Source: an uncultured Eubacteriales bacterium
Lineage (GTDB): Bacteria > Bacillota > Clostridia > Lachnospirales > Lachnospiraceae
NCBI GenBank assembly: GCA_949297565.1
Contig: CASFUI010000227.1
Location: 1 to 13,452, forward strand
DNA: 13,452 nucleotides
Reading direction: 5' to 3'
In this document: piece after piece, positions 7,604 to 13,452 of the stretch
Layout: every line of letters starts with the position of its first letter
How positions within the stretch are numbered: position 1 is the stretch's first letter
Translations under genes and position numbers: made by a program
Notes under the pieces: generated by a model
What the model was told of the DNA's origin: nothing
Databases searched by the model: none
What the model saw: only the letters and a program-made list of their open reading frames with translations

Positions 7604-7639
7604 CTGGGCAGGAAACGTATATGTCTCCTGCCCGGTTTT
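7604..7639. terminator. Bidirectional intrinsic terminator
   Basis: CTGGGCAGGAAAC (7604-7616) pairs with GTCTCCTGCCCGG (7623-7635), 13 positions with one mismatch and one wobble, around loop GTATAT. On the plus strand it is followed by TTTTAAAA; on the minus strand by TTTGTTTTTT. It serves the minus-strand spore-protein transcript about 70 bases after its stop, and backs up termination of the convergent thioesterase transcript. Confidence 0.8.
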
Positions 7640-7707
7640 AAAATATAATTTTAACTTTTCAGTTTCGATTAACAGTCGTTATTAACATTTACGATTATTA
7701 AAGCTGA

Positions 7708-7917
7708 TTAGTTACCCTGAGCCATCTGCTCTTCCTGTCTCTTAATCATCTTCTTAACCATGTTACCGCCTACTGAGCCTGCCTCAGCAGATGTGAGGTC
7801 ACCGTTGTAACCCTCTTTTAAGTTTACGCCGATTTCTGAAGCAACTTCCATTTTAAATCTGTCCAATGCGCCCTGCGCTTCCTTCTTTGTCTTGCTAGAC
7901 CCTGTTGAATTGTTCAT
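7708..7917 (-). CDS. Alpha/beta-type small acid-soluble spore protein (SASP)
   Basis: A small DNA-binding protein made in the forespore that coats spore DNA, shifts it to an A-like form and protects it from UV and chemicals; it is degraded at germination. The 69 residues carry the family hallmarks: KMEVASEIGV (22-31), containing the usual GPR protease cut region E28-I29, and YNGDLTSAEAGSVGGNMVKKMI (37-58). The N-terminus is Ser/Thr/Lys-rich. GGAGG lies seven bases upstream of the ATG. It is a monocistronic unit between a sigma-G-like promoter and a strong terminator. Its presence indicates a spore-former. Confidence 0.95.
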   Translation of the reverse strand: MNNSTGSSKTKKEAQGALDRFKMEVASEIGVNLKEGYNGDLTSAEAGSVGGNMVKKMIKRQEEQMAQGN

Positions 7918-7960
7918 AACAACACCTCCATAACAAATGATTTGTAATCTGTTTGAATTT

Positions 7961-7984
7961 AGATAACAGCGCTCACTGTTATCT
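7961..7984 (-). promoter_or_regulatory. Perfect hairpin at the predicted 5' end of the SASP mRNA
   Basis: AGATAACAG (minus strand 7984-7976) pairs perfectly with CTGTTATCT (7969-7961) around a 6-base loop. No T-run follows (AAATTC). It begins at the position where transcription from the CATAATA -10 element would start, so the transcript would open with this stem. It could protect the mRNA from 5'-end decay or be a regulator site; both are inference. Confidence 0.5.
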
Positions 7985-7990
7985 TGATGT

Positions 7991-8019
7991 TATTATGTGC
8001 CGTATTCTATAAATTATTA
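7991..8019 (-). promoter_or_regulatory. Sigma-G-like promoter of the SASP gene
   Basis: On the minus strand CATAATA (7997-7991) fits the sigma-G -10 consensus CATNHTA exactly. Seventeen bases upstream is TAATA (8019-8015), matching four of five positions of the -35 consensus GHATR and overlapping the stop codon of the upstream carboxypeptidase gene. Forespore control is what is known for genes of this class. Confidence 0.5.
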
Positions 8020-9129
8020 TGGCAAATAATTCCCGTAAATTTCAAAAGAATCAAAAACACAATGCCATTTATTTGATGCAAAAGCCGTCACACATATATA
8101 ATGCCTGTCACCCTTTACAGCGTAGCTTACAAGACAGTTTCTTGCCTCATCCGTATAGCCTGTTTTACCTGCGGTTATAGTAACGCCCTCCACCTCAGTG
8201 CCGTACATTCTGCTGAACATCGTGCTTGTCAGCAGTATTCCGTCCGGATGCTGCGAAGTCTTTTCAGTGGTATATTGAAAAGTTGACAGCACATTCGCGC
8301 AAACCGGATCCTCCATTGCATATTTCATTATCATAGCCATTTCTGAAGGCGTCGTGTACTGCTGCTCATCATACAGTCCTGTGGCATTAGTAAAATGCGT
8401 ATGCGTAAGTCCGAGCTCTTTGCACTTTTCATTCATAAGCACCGCGAATTCCTCCTCTGAGCCGGCTACAAGCTGCGCTAACGCCACAGCCGCATCGGCG
8501 CCCGATGGAAGCACCATTCCGTACAGCAAATCTTTTACTGTCACAATTTCATCCGCGCTGAAACCCGCAACCGAAGCCTGCGCGAGGTAAAGCGGATACA
8601 GCAAGTCATTTGTAAAATGATACATTCTTGACATATCGTCAAGATTTTCAACCGCTACTATAAGCGTCATTATTTTAGTCATTGACGCAGGGTAAATATT
8701 CTCCTCACTCCCTCGCCCCGCTATAATACAGTTGTTGTCCACATCAAGCAGCGCAACGTACGGTGTTCTCACCGCCTCATCAGTTATCTCAACATAATTG
8801 CCGCTCTTAGATGCATACTCAAACTTCCAAGCCGTATCCTCGATATTAACTGAAGCCTTGTTCTCCTCAGCCGCTTTTTCCATAGAGACCTGAAGCGTCT
8901 CCTTTGCATTCATACTGCTGCCGGAAACCGTATTTTTTCTGCGTACCGCGGAAGACATACTCACTGACGCGGCCAGCACGGCTGCAGCTCCCACAAACAG
9001 CATAATTTTTCTTTTTAATATCTGACGTTTTCTCTTTTTCTTCATCGCAAGATTGCGCCTTCTTCTTCGCTCAATCTCATAGCGTACTGACCGAGAATTG
9101 TCAGAATCATCATCATATTGATTACTCAT
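8017..9129 (-). CDS. D-alanyl-D-alanine carboxypeptidase, DacF-like (peptidase S11)
   Basis: A low-molecular-weight penicillin-binding protein predicted to remove the terminal D-Ala from peptidoglycan stem peptides outside the membrane. Of 370 residues, the first 45 or so are hydrophilic and very basic (RRRRR, KKKRKRQILKRK); a single hydrophobic segment follows (about 42-61), so the enzyme is probably anchored by an uncleaved N-terminal helix. The S11 motifs are SMTK (149-152, Ser149 nucleophile), SGA (209-211) where the textbook form is SGN, and KTG (322-324). The usual C-terminal beta-sandwich and amphipathic anchor are missing. The start at 9129 has GGGGA upstream; an ATG at 9141 lacks a ribosome binding site. 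It follows the DJ-1 gene after 29 bases and is likely co-transcribed. A role in spore cortex or cell wall maturation is possible but not shown. Confidence 0.88.
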   Translation of the reverse strand: MSNQYDDDSDNSRSVRYEIERRRRRNLAMKKKRKRQILKRKIMLFVGAAAVLAASVSMSSAVRRKNTVSGSSMNAKETLQVSMEKAAEENKASVNIEDTAWKFEYASKSGNYVEITDEAVRTPYVALLDVDNNCIIAGRGSEENIYPASMTKIMTLIVAVENLDDMSRMYHFTNDLLYPLYLAQASVAGFSADEIVTVKDLLYGMVLPSGADAAVALAQLVAGSEEEFAVLMNEKCKELGLTHTHFTNATGLYDEQQYTTPSEMAMIMKYAMEDPVCANVLSTFQYTTEKTSQHPDGILLTSTMFSRMYGTEVEGVTITAGKTGYTDEARNCLVSYAVKGDRHYICVTAFASNKWHCVFDSFEIYGNYLP

Positions 9130-9158
9130 TACATTCCCCATTCGTTATCAGCTTAATA

Positions 9159-9710
9159 TCAATCCTTATACTGAATTGAGCGTGCGAGCTCCTCGCATTT
9201 ATCCTCACCCAAAAGAAGTCTCACCAACTCAAGTCCTAAGTCCAATGAAGTTCCCATTCCTCTCGATGTCGTAATATTTCCGTCCGTCACCACTCTTGCA
9301 GGCGCTTTTATAACCTCAGCCCCCAAGAGATATTCCTCAAAGCCCGGAAAGCATGTTGCCTTCTTTCCTTCCAAAAGCCCTATTCGACCCAGTATGCTCG
9401 GAGCTGCACAAATCGCGGCTATTCTTTTGCCCGCCTCATTGTGTTTTCTTAAAAGTTCAAGAAGCATTTCCGAATCCATATAAGACGTATGTCCCTGACC
9501 ACCCGGAAGAAAAAGCACATCCGAATCGGCAATATCCGTTTCACCTAAAATATAATCCGATGTTACGGTAATATTTTGCGCACTTATGACATTTTTATTA
9601 CCAGTAATGGAAACTGTAACCGTCTCAATGCCCGCGCGCCTCAAAATATCAATAACCGCAAGCGCTTCGACTGTCTCAAAACCATCTGTTAAAAAAGCTG
9701 TTACCTTCAT
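9159..9710 (-). CDS. DJ-1/PfpI family protein (YajL/ThiJ-like)
   Basis: A 183-residue protein of the DJ-1 branch of the class I glutamine amidotransferase-like fold. The nucleophile elbow is AAICAAPS with Cys101, and the conserved acidic residue that pairs with it is Glu15 in DGFETVEA; PGGQGH (69-74) is the usual oxyanion-region loop. Relatives have been described as oxidative-stress chaperones, glyoxalases or deglycases, and the exact activity is disputed, so no reaction is assigned. GGAG stands before the ATG at 9710. It is the first gene of a two-gene unit with the carboxypeptidase; a clear promoter lies about 100 bases upstream. Confidence 0.9.
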   Translation of the reverse strand: MKVTAFLTDGFETVEALAVIDILRRAGIETVTVSITGNKNVISAQNITVTSDYILGETDIADSDVLFLPGGQGHTSYMDSEMLLELLRKHNEAGKRIAAICAAPSILGRIGLLEGKKATCFPGFEEYLLGAEVIKAPARVVTDGNITTSRGMGTSLDLGLELVRLLLGEDKCEELARSIQYKD

Positions 9711-9819
9711 ATCTTCTCCATTCAGCGCAGTTTAACTTTAGCGCATTTTTTATCCGACGCACCGTACGCGCCTAATCAAAAATAAAAATTTTTAATATAT
9801 TATAACTTTATTCGCTTTT

Positions 9820-9848
9820 ATAATACGCTATAAAATCAAACATTTCAA
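9820..9848 (-). promoter_or_regulatory. Promoter for the DJ-1/carboxypeptidase unit
   Basis: On the minus strand TTGAAA (9848-9843) and TATTAT (9825-9820) are spaced 17 bases apart, a good vegetative-type promoter. The predicted start near 9813 gives a leader of about 100 bases. The surrounding 9711-9941 gap is very AT-rich. I see only a weak ATGC/GCAT hairpin near 9901-9915 as a possible terminator for the upstream esterase, and nothing else definable. Confidence 0.6.
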
Positions 9849-9941
9849 TATATTTTATATTATATGTTACAAAAATATTTCTGAATTATTACAAAATGAT
9901 GCTTTCATGGCATATATTTTATTTATATATTTAGATATTTT

Positions 9942-10937
9942 TCAGAAAACTCTCTTAAAAAAATTATAAAGTCCTGATTTCCATACATCGTCATCATGTC
10001 CCGAACCCTCAATAACAGTATAATCATGTTTTATGCCCTTCTCCTCAAGTTTTTCATGGTAAAATACAGTAGATTCAAAACACCACGGGTCTTTATCCCC
10101 AGCCATAAGAGCAAGATACATAGGCTCGCTCTCATCACTCTCAATATTAAAATCTTCCATTATGGGCGTATTCCAATACGTTCCCACATTAAAGTCAGTC
10201 GGTATAACTCCCGGACATGGAGCAAGCGAACTTATATATCCTATTTTATCCTGCAAAAGAAAACCTATTGCAAGGCTCTCCGTTCCGCCCTGTGAAGTGC
10301 CTATAATCCCCGTATTTTCACGCCCGGTCTTAACCGCGTAATTGCTTTCAATAAAAGGCATCAGGTCGTTTTCCAGATCATTTACCAGATTATCATATGC
10401 CTCTCTCATCTCTTCGCGAGTTGCCGTTTCCTTCGTCGCTTCCGGCGCCGTATACATATCTGCCGTGACAATAATCATAGGCACTGCCGTACCTGCCGCA
10501 AGCATATTTCCATATATAGGAACGAGATAGCTGTCATCCCGGCTCCAGTCAAAATGGTCTCCTCCAAAACCGTGAAGCACATATACCACAGGGTAACTTT
10601 TACTCTCGTCATAACCTGCCGGAAGCAAAACACCGCACATTTTGTTTTCACCTATTGTTGAGCTGTAATAACTTACTCTGTCATTCATCACACCGTAATC
10701 CACACCGTCGTGAACCTCATCAAAGCCCTCCGGCACACTGAAATCCGTGTCCGCATAGGGATTTTCATGTACAGGCCCGCTTTCCTGCTGCATATCGTTT
10801 TCGTTGTTCTGTATCTCTGAAACTTCGCTTTCCTCCTCTTCTCCCCGAAATACGGTGCAGCCTCCTGCCAGCACAGCTGCCAAAGTCACAAAAACCAAAA
10901 ACTTATAAGCATATCTTTTTTTATTTATTTTATTCAT
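9942..10937 (-). CDS. Lipoprotein esterase, CE1/esterase-D type alpha/beta hydrolase
   Basis: A 331-residue secreted, probably lipid-anchored serine esterase. The N-terminus is basic (NKINKKRYAYK), then hydrophobic, ending LAGG before Cys27; this resembles a lipobox but has Ala rather than Leu at -3. An acidic linker (EEEESEVSE, NEND) spaces it from the membrane. The catalytic domain shows YVLHGFGGDHFDW (oxyanion region), nucleophile Ser215 in GTSQGG, an acid in AGDKDPW (about 279-285) and His314 in GSGHDDDVW. The closest known style is the feruloyl/acetyl-xylan esterases and related putative esterases; the substrate is not determinable. The start at 10937 has TGGAG about 7 bases upstream; the ATG at 10949 does not. 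Confidence 0.8.
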   Translation of the reverse strand: MNKINKKRYAYKFLVFVTLAAVLAGGCTVFRGEEEESEVSEIQNNENDMQQESGPVHENPYADTDFSVPEGFDEVHDGVDYGVMNDRVSYYSSTIGENKMCGVLLPAGYDESKSYPVVYVLHGFGGDHFDWSRDDSYLVPIYGNMLAAGTAVPMIIVTADMYTAPEATKETATREEMREAYDNLVNDLENDLMPFIESNYAVKTGRENTGIIGTSQGGTESLAIGFLLQDKIGYISSLAPCPGVIPTDFNVGTYWNTPIMEDFNIESDESEPMYLALMAGDKDPWCFESTVFYHEKLEEKGIKHDYTVIEGSGHDDDVWKSGLYNFFKRVF

Positions 10938-10957
10938 TACGCTCTCCATTCCGGGGC

Positions 10958-10988
10958 GTTATACGCCTCATCATCAAAACAGTGTCAA
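10958..10988 (-). promoter_or_regulatory. Candidate promoter for the esterase gene
   Basis: On the minus strand a consensus TTGACA (10988-10983) is followed after 19 bases by TATAAC (10963-10958). The spacing is longer than ideal. The -10 lies inside a small dyad GGCGT-ATA-ACGCC that could be an operator. The leader would be only about 15 bases. Confidence 0.4.
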
Positions 10989-11067
10989 TTTTTCGATTAA
11001 TATTTTAACTCCAAATAAGATTTATGTCTAATATTCATCTCTTCTTTGATATTTTAATTTTCGCATA

Positions 11068-11096
11068 TTGTAGTTTTTAATACTATGTGATATATT
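11068..11096 (+). promoter_or_regulatory. Candidate promoter for degV
   Basis: TTGTAG (11068-11073) and TATATT (11091-11096) are 17 bases apart, and the -10 is extended by TGA. The predicted start near 11103 leaves a leader of about 88 bases and places the dyad at 11108-11136 just downstream. Confidence 0.45.
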
Positions 11097-11107
11097 AATG
11101 TAAATAT

Positions 11108-11136
11108 TTTATCACGTTTATATACACCGTGATAAA
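11108..11136. promoter_or_regulatory. Dyad TTTATCACG-N11-CGTGATAAA upstream of degV
   Basis: Perfect 9-bp inverted repeat with an 11-base AT-rich spacer (TTTATATACAC), centred about 70 bases before the degV start codon and immediately after the predicted transcription start. The spacing of about two helical turns centre to centre suits a dimeric repressor. It could also fold as an mRNA stem-loop. No T-run follows. Confidence 0.55.
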
Positions 11137-11190
11137 TGTCCAGCCAGACTATACGCAGCGAAAAGAAATATGAAATGGAGTTGAAACGAT

Positions 11191-12096
11191 ATGTTTAAAG
11201 TCATAACTGACACAGCCTGCGATTTTACAACGGACTATGCCGATTCTATCGGAGTCACGCTTATTCCTTTGTATATTACATTTGACGGAGAAAACTATTA
11301 TAAGGACCAGTTTGAACTTTCCACAGAAGACTTCTATCAGCGCATCATGGCAGAAAAAGTATATCCTCGCACTTCTCTTCCGAGCATTCAGGATTATATT
11401 GACGCTTTTATGCCATCTGTAAAACAGAACGTGCCGATTATAACAATATGTCTCTCAGCAGCAATGAGCGGCGCATACAATTCAGCTAAAACAGCCGCCG
11501 AACAGATTGCCGAAGAATATCCCCACGCAAAAATCACCGTATTAAATTCACAGGTAAATTCCGCAGCACAGTCTCTTCTCGCATATGAGGCAGCACGTAT
11601 GAGCAGGGACAATGTACCATACGAAACCGCTGTTAAAATCCTCAAAAAAATGACTGAAACAGGCACGGTATATTTTACAATAGGCTCTCTCGATTATATT
11701 AAAAAAGGAGGACGCATAGGCAAGCTTGCTTCTGTAATAACAGAAGTGCTTAATATACGTCCAAGCCTCTATCTGAAAAACGGAGAGGTTAACGTGAGCG
11801 GTCTGTGCCGTACACGAAAAAAATCTATATCATCTGTTCTTGAAAGCTGCAAAAAATATTTTACAGCAAATAAAATCGACCCGGAAAGCTATGACTTTAC
11901 TGTTTCGTCAGCCACAAACATTGATGAGCGCAACGAATTCAGAAAAGCTGTTGAAGCGGCTTTCAACACAAAATGCGTTGAGAGCAAAGAACGTTTTGAT
12001 TTGCGCGTAAGCGCAGTAATAGGCTGCCATACGGGTCCCGCCACTATCGGCATAGGAATAATGCCGAAATACGAAACGCTAATTAACAGCATTTAA
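11191..12096 (+). CDS. DegV family fatty-acid-binding protein (FakB-like)
   Basis: A 301-residue DegV-fold protein. Members bind one long-chain fatty acid, and the FakB subgroup presents it to the kinase FakA to make acyl-phosphate for phospholipid synthesis. Conserved blocks are visible in order: ITDTACDF (5-12), TSLPS (61-65), CLSAAMSGAYNSA (87-99), GSLDYIKKGGRIG (165-177) and GCHTGPATIGIG (278-289). Thr61, Ser93 and His280 are at the positions I expect for carboxylate binding. Length is slightly above the common 280-290. GGAG lies about 10 bases upstream of the ATG. No fakA gene is in the window. It stands alone between divergent and convergent neighbours. Confidence 0.92.
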   Translation: MFKVITDTACDFTTDYADSIGVTLIPLYITFDGENYYKDQFELSTEDFYQRIMAEKVYPRTSLPSIQDYIDAFMPSVKQNVPIITICLSAAMSGAYNSAKTAAEQIAEEYPHAKITVLNSQVNSAAQSLLAYEAARMSRDNVPYETAVKILKKMTETGTVYFTIGSLDYIKKGGRIGKLASVITEVLNIRPSLYLKNGEVNVSGLCRTRKKSISSVLESCKKYFTANKIDPESYDFTVSSATNIDERNEFRKAVEAAFNTKCVESKERFDLRVSAVIGCHTGPATIGIGIMPKYETLINSI

Positions 12097-12121
12097 TACA
12101 AACACATCGTACATTCAAAAA

Positions 12122-12152
12122 CGTCTGCGGCAAAAAAGATTTGCGGCAGACG
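12122..12152. other. Hairpin 1 downstream of degV
   Basis: CGTCTGC (12122-12128) pairs perfectly with GCAGACG (12146-12152), with a possible inner CAAA/TTTG step. No T-run follows on either strand. It is the first of three consecutive hairpins between the convergent degV and hydrolase genes. Confidence 0.5.
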
Positions 12153-12162
12153 CAGGAGAGCG

Positions 12163-12202
12163 GAGGCGCGGAAAGGTAATTATTCTTACGAATCCGCGCC
12201 TC
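12163..12202. other. Hairpin 2 downstream of degV, GC-rich
   Basis: GAGGCGCGGA (12163-12172) pairs perfectly with TCCGCGCCTC (12193-12202) around a 20-base AT-rich loop. It is a very stable 10-bp stem without a flanking T-run, standing between two other hairpins. Confidence 0.55.
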
Positions 12203-12205
12203 GCG

Positions 12206-12230
12206 AAAGAGTTCTCAAGAGAACTCTTTT
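12206..12230. terminator. Terminator between degV and the convergent hydrolase gene
   Basis: AAAGAGTTCTC (12206-12216) pairs with GAGAACTCTTT (12219-12229), an 11-bp perfect dyad that in practice has a CAAG loop, ending in TTTT on the plus strand. Its right edge overlaps the stop codon of the minus-strand hydrolase gene. It works best for degV. Confidence 0.65.
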
Positions 12231-13236
12231 ATTCGGCTGTTTTTAATCTCTGACTGAGCCAGCCATATATGTCCCCGAATATTTCCTGTGCGTTTATCTC
12301 GCTGTGAAGCTCATGCCTGCACCCTTCGTACAGAATAAGCTCCACATCATCCAAATATTTCTGATATTTTCGGTAAAGCCTATCTACAGCCTTTCCGTAA
12401 TCGCCGACAGGGTCTTCAGCGCCTGACGCAATAAGCAGCGGAAGTTCTTTAGGGGTTTTCTTAATATTCTTTTCCTGAATTACGTACTTAATAATTTGAA
12501 GCAGTCCCTCATATGCATTGGCGGTAAAAATATAACTGCACTTTTCGTCAGCCGCATACTCCTTCACAATATCCTCCCTGCGCGTAAGCCAGTCGGAAGA
12601 AGTATTTGGCGAAGCTATCCTGCTGTTGAACTTTCCAAACATCATTTTATTCAGAAGTGTGCTCCTGTAACGCTCTCCGCGCAGAAGCTCTGTGAGGCGC
12701 ACCGCCGCAAGCCCAGCGTCAACCACAAGTCTTGACTGGTTTCCGGTCCCAAGGATAACCGCGGCATCAAGCTCGTCTCCATATGCCATCATATATCTCC
12801 TTGCCATATATGAGCCCATACTGTGGCCTATAAGCGCATATGGCAAACCCGGATATTTCTTCTGCATTATTCTGGTAAGCCTGAACATGTCCTTTACAAG
12901 ATACTGTGCAGAATTTCTGCCGGCAGCAAAATACCCCCAATCGTCTTTACTGTTCACGGAATCGCCATGTCCAAGATGGTCATTTCCGGCAGCAACAAAT
13001 CCCCTGTCCGCAAAATAACTTGCAAGCTCATCAAATCTCTCTATATGGTCAATCATTCCGTGCGCAATCTGCACAACACCTCGAGGTTTTTTATACTTCT
13101 GCTCGTCCGGATACCATACGACAGCGTGTATACGGCACATACCGCTCGAAGATGCATAATAATAATCCTTCTTTTCAATTCCGTGCTTTCCGGTGCCGGA
13201 CTTTTCTTCAGCAATATCATCAACCGTATTTTTCAT
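12229..13236 (-). CDS. Monoacylglycerol-lipase-like alpha/beta hydrolase (Hydrolase_4/PldB type)
   Basis: A 335-residue cytoplasmic serine hydrolase with no signal peptide. The features are QIAHGMIDHIERF (56-68, oxyanion region), NDHLGHGDS (85-93), nucleophile Ser139 in GHSMGS, acid Asp275 in SGAEDPVG and His308 in CRHELHSE, the full triad in normal order. The pattern fits lysophospholipase/monoacylglycerol-lipase-like enzymes, so release of fatty acid from glycerolipids is the likely reaction; the natural substrate is unknown. The start at 13236 has GGAGG six bases upstream; an in-frame ATG at 13269 lies inside the upstream gene. It starts two bases after that gene's stop (TGATTATG), so translation is probably coupled to the leucine-rich repeat gene. 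Confidence 0.87.
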   Translation of the reverse strand: MKNTVDDIAEEKSGTGKHGIEKKDYYYASSSGMCRIHAVVWYPDEQKYKKPRGVVQIAHGMIDHIERFDELASYFADRGFVAAGNDHLGHGDSVNSKDDWGYFAAGRNSAQYLVKDMFRLTRIMQKKYPGLPYALIGHSMGSYMARRYMMAYGDELDAAVILGTGNQSRLVVDAGLAAVRLTELLRGERYRSTLLNKMMFGKFNSRIASPNTSSDWLTRREDIVKEYAADEKCSYIFTANAYEGLLQIIKYVIQEKNIKKTPKELPLLIASGAEDPVGDYGKAVDRLYRKYQKYLDDVELILYEGCRHELHSEINAQEIFGDIYGWLSQRLKTAE

Positions 13237-13238
13237 AA

Positions 13239-13452
13239 TCAGCCTCCGTTTCCGCTCAGCGCGCCCCAATATGCGCCCTCAAGCTCTCCATGATATTCTA
13301 CTTCCTCCACCTCTAAAAACGCATCCTGTCCGACTGCTTCGACAGTGTCAGGGAGACTGACTTTGAGCTTACCGCATTGACTGAAAGCCCCGTATCCAAT
13401 CACCTTAAGCGACGTCGGCAGAGCTATCTGCTTAAGATTAGTACAGCCGGCA
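13239..13452 (-). CDS. BspA-like leucine-rich repeat protein, C-terminal end (partial)
   Basis: The minus-strand frame is open from the right edge to a TGA at 13239-13241, giving the last 70 residues of a longer protein. They contain LRR_5 (BspA/TpLRR) units: CTNLKQIALPTSLKVIGYGAF, then CGKLKVSLPDTVEAVGQDAF. The ending VEYHGELEGAYWGALSGNGG resembles the closing segment of clostridial surface LRR proteins. In the family these are usually secreted or surface proteins that bind host or carbohydrate ligands; the N-terminus that would show a signal peptide is outside the window. The second repeat is one residue shorter than the usual unit. The ribosome binding site of the next gene lies in its last codons. 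Confidence 0.82.
   Translation of the reverse strand, partial: AGCTNLKQIALPTSLKVIGYGAFSQCGKLKVSLPDTVEAVGQDAFLEVEEVEYHGELEGAYWGALSGNGG

Noticed and set aside
7511..8032. Shared GGCAAATAATT at 7510-7520 and 8021-8031 as direct repeats
   Set aside because: Only 11 bases long; one copy is inside the carboxypeptidase coding end and the flanks do not match, so chance is likely.
8101..8590. Short plus-strand frames opposite the carboxypeptidase gene
   Set aside because: They overlap the conserved S11 coding sequence in antisense, show no motif and have no ribosome binding sites.
9780..9941. Very AT-rich stretch as a possible replication origin or foreign insertion
   Set aside because: No DnaA-box cluster, repeats or mobility genes are seen; a normal promoter and gene end explain it.
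12823..13293. Plus-strand open frame of 156 codons opposite the lipase-like gene
   Set aside because: It covers the antisense strand of a gene with a complete catalytic triad and has no initiation signal or recognisable domain.
1..13452. A defence, CRISPR, prophage or secondary-metabolite system
   Set aside because: No repeat-spacer array, nuclease, integrase, transposase, toxin-antitoxin pair or synthase is seen on either strand; the genes are housekeeping, envelope and spore functions.

Overview
The window looks like chromosomal DNA of a spore-forming, low-to-moderate-GC Firmicute, most likely a Lachnospiraceae/Clostridia member. The grounds are a tig-clpP-clpX-lon-engB cluster, an alpha/beta-type small acid-soluble spore protein, an RsgI-like anti-sigma tail, a BspA-type leucine-rich repeat tail, and strong AGGAGG-type ribosome binding sites throughout. 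This placement is inference from gene content; no rRNA or other marker lies in the window.

Layout. At 1-459 (+) is the 3' end of a gene that began upstream, probably an RsgI-family anti-sigma factor. It converges on a large minus-strand protein quality-control block at 492-6772. Read in transcription order this is tig (nascent-chain chaperone), clpP (protease), clpX (unfoldase), lon (ATP-dependent protease) and engB (ribosome-assembly GTPase). An intrinsic terminator and a structured leader separate clpP from clpX, so the block is probably two differently dosed units. A divergent promoter region at 6773-6943 also serves a plus-strand hot-dog acyl-CoA thioesterase. The 284 bases between it and the spore-protein gene are packed with secondary structure: two imperfect stem-loops, a perfect 23-bp inverted repeat and a bidirectional terminator.

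From 7708 to 10937 all genes are on the minus strand. They are a spore DNA-binding SASP with a sigma-G-like promoter, a DacF-type penicillin-binding carboxypeptidase, a DJ-1/PfpI protein in operon with it, and a lipoprotein esterase of the CE1/esterase-D type. A divergent intergenic region with a 9-bp dyad precedes the plus-strand degV gene (fatty-acid-binding DegV/FakB family). Its terminator region, another three-hairpin array, separates it from a convergent monoacylglycerol-lipase-like hydrolase. That hydrolase is translationally coupled to the tail of a BspA-like leucine-rich repeat surface protein, which runs off the right edge.

How the genes work together. The core is protein folding and turnover (Tig, ClpXP, Lon) plus ribosome assembly (EngB). 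Around it lie cell-envelope, lipid and spore functions (carboxypeptidase, thioesterase, DegV, two alpha/beta hydrolases, SASP). I see no CRISPR array, transposase, phage gene, tRNA or rRNA, and no convincing undescribed multi-gene system. The most unusual material is non-coding: the structured stretch at 7425-7639, the clpP-clpX junction and the degV dyad.
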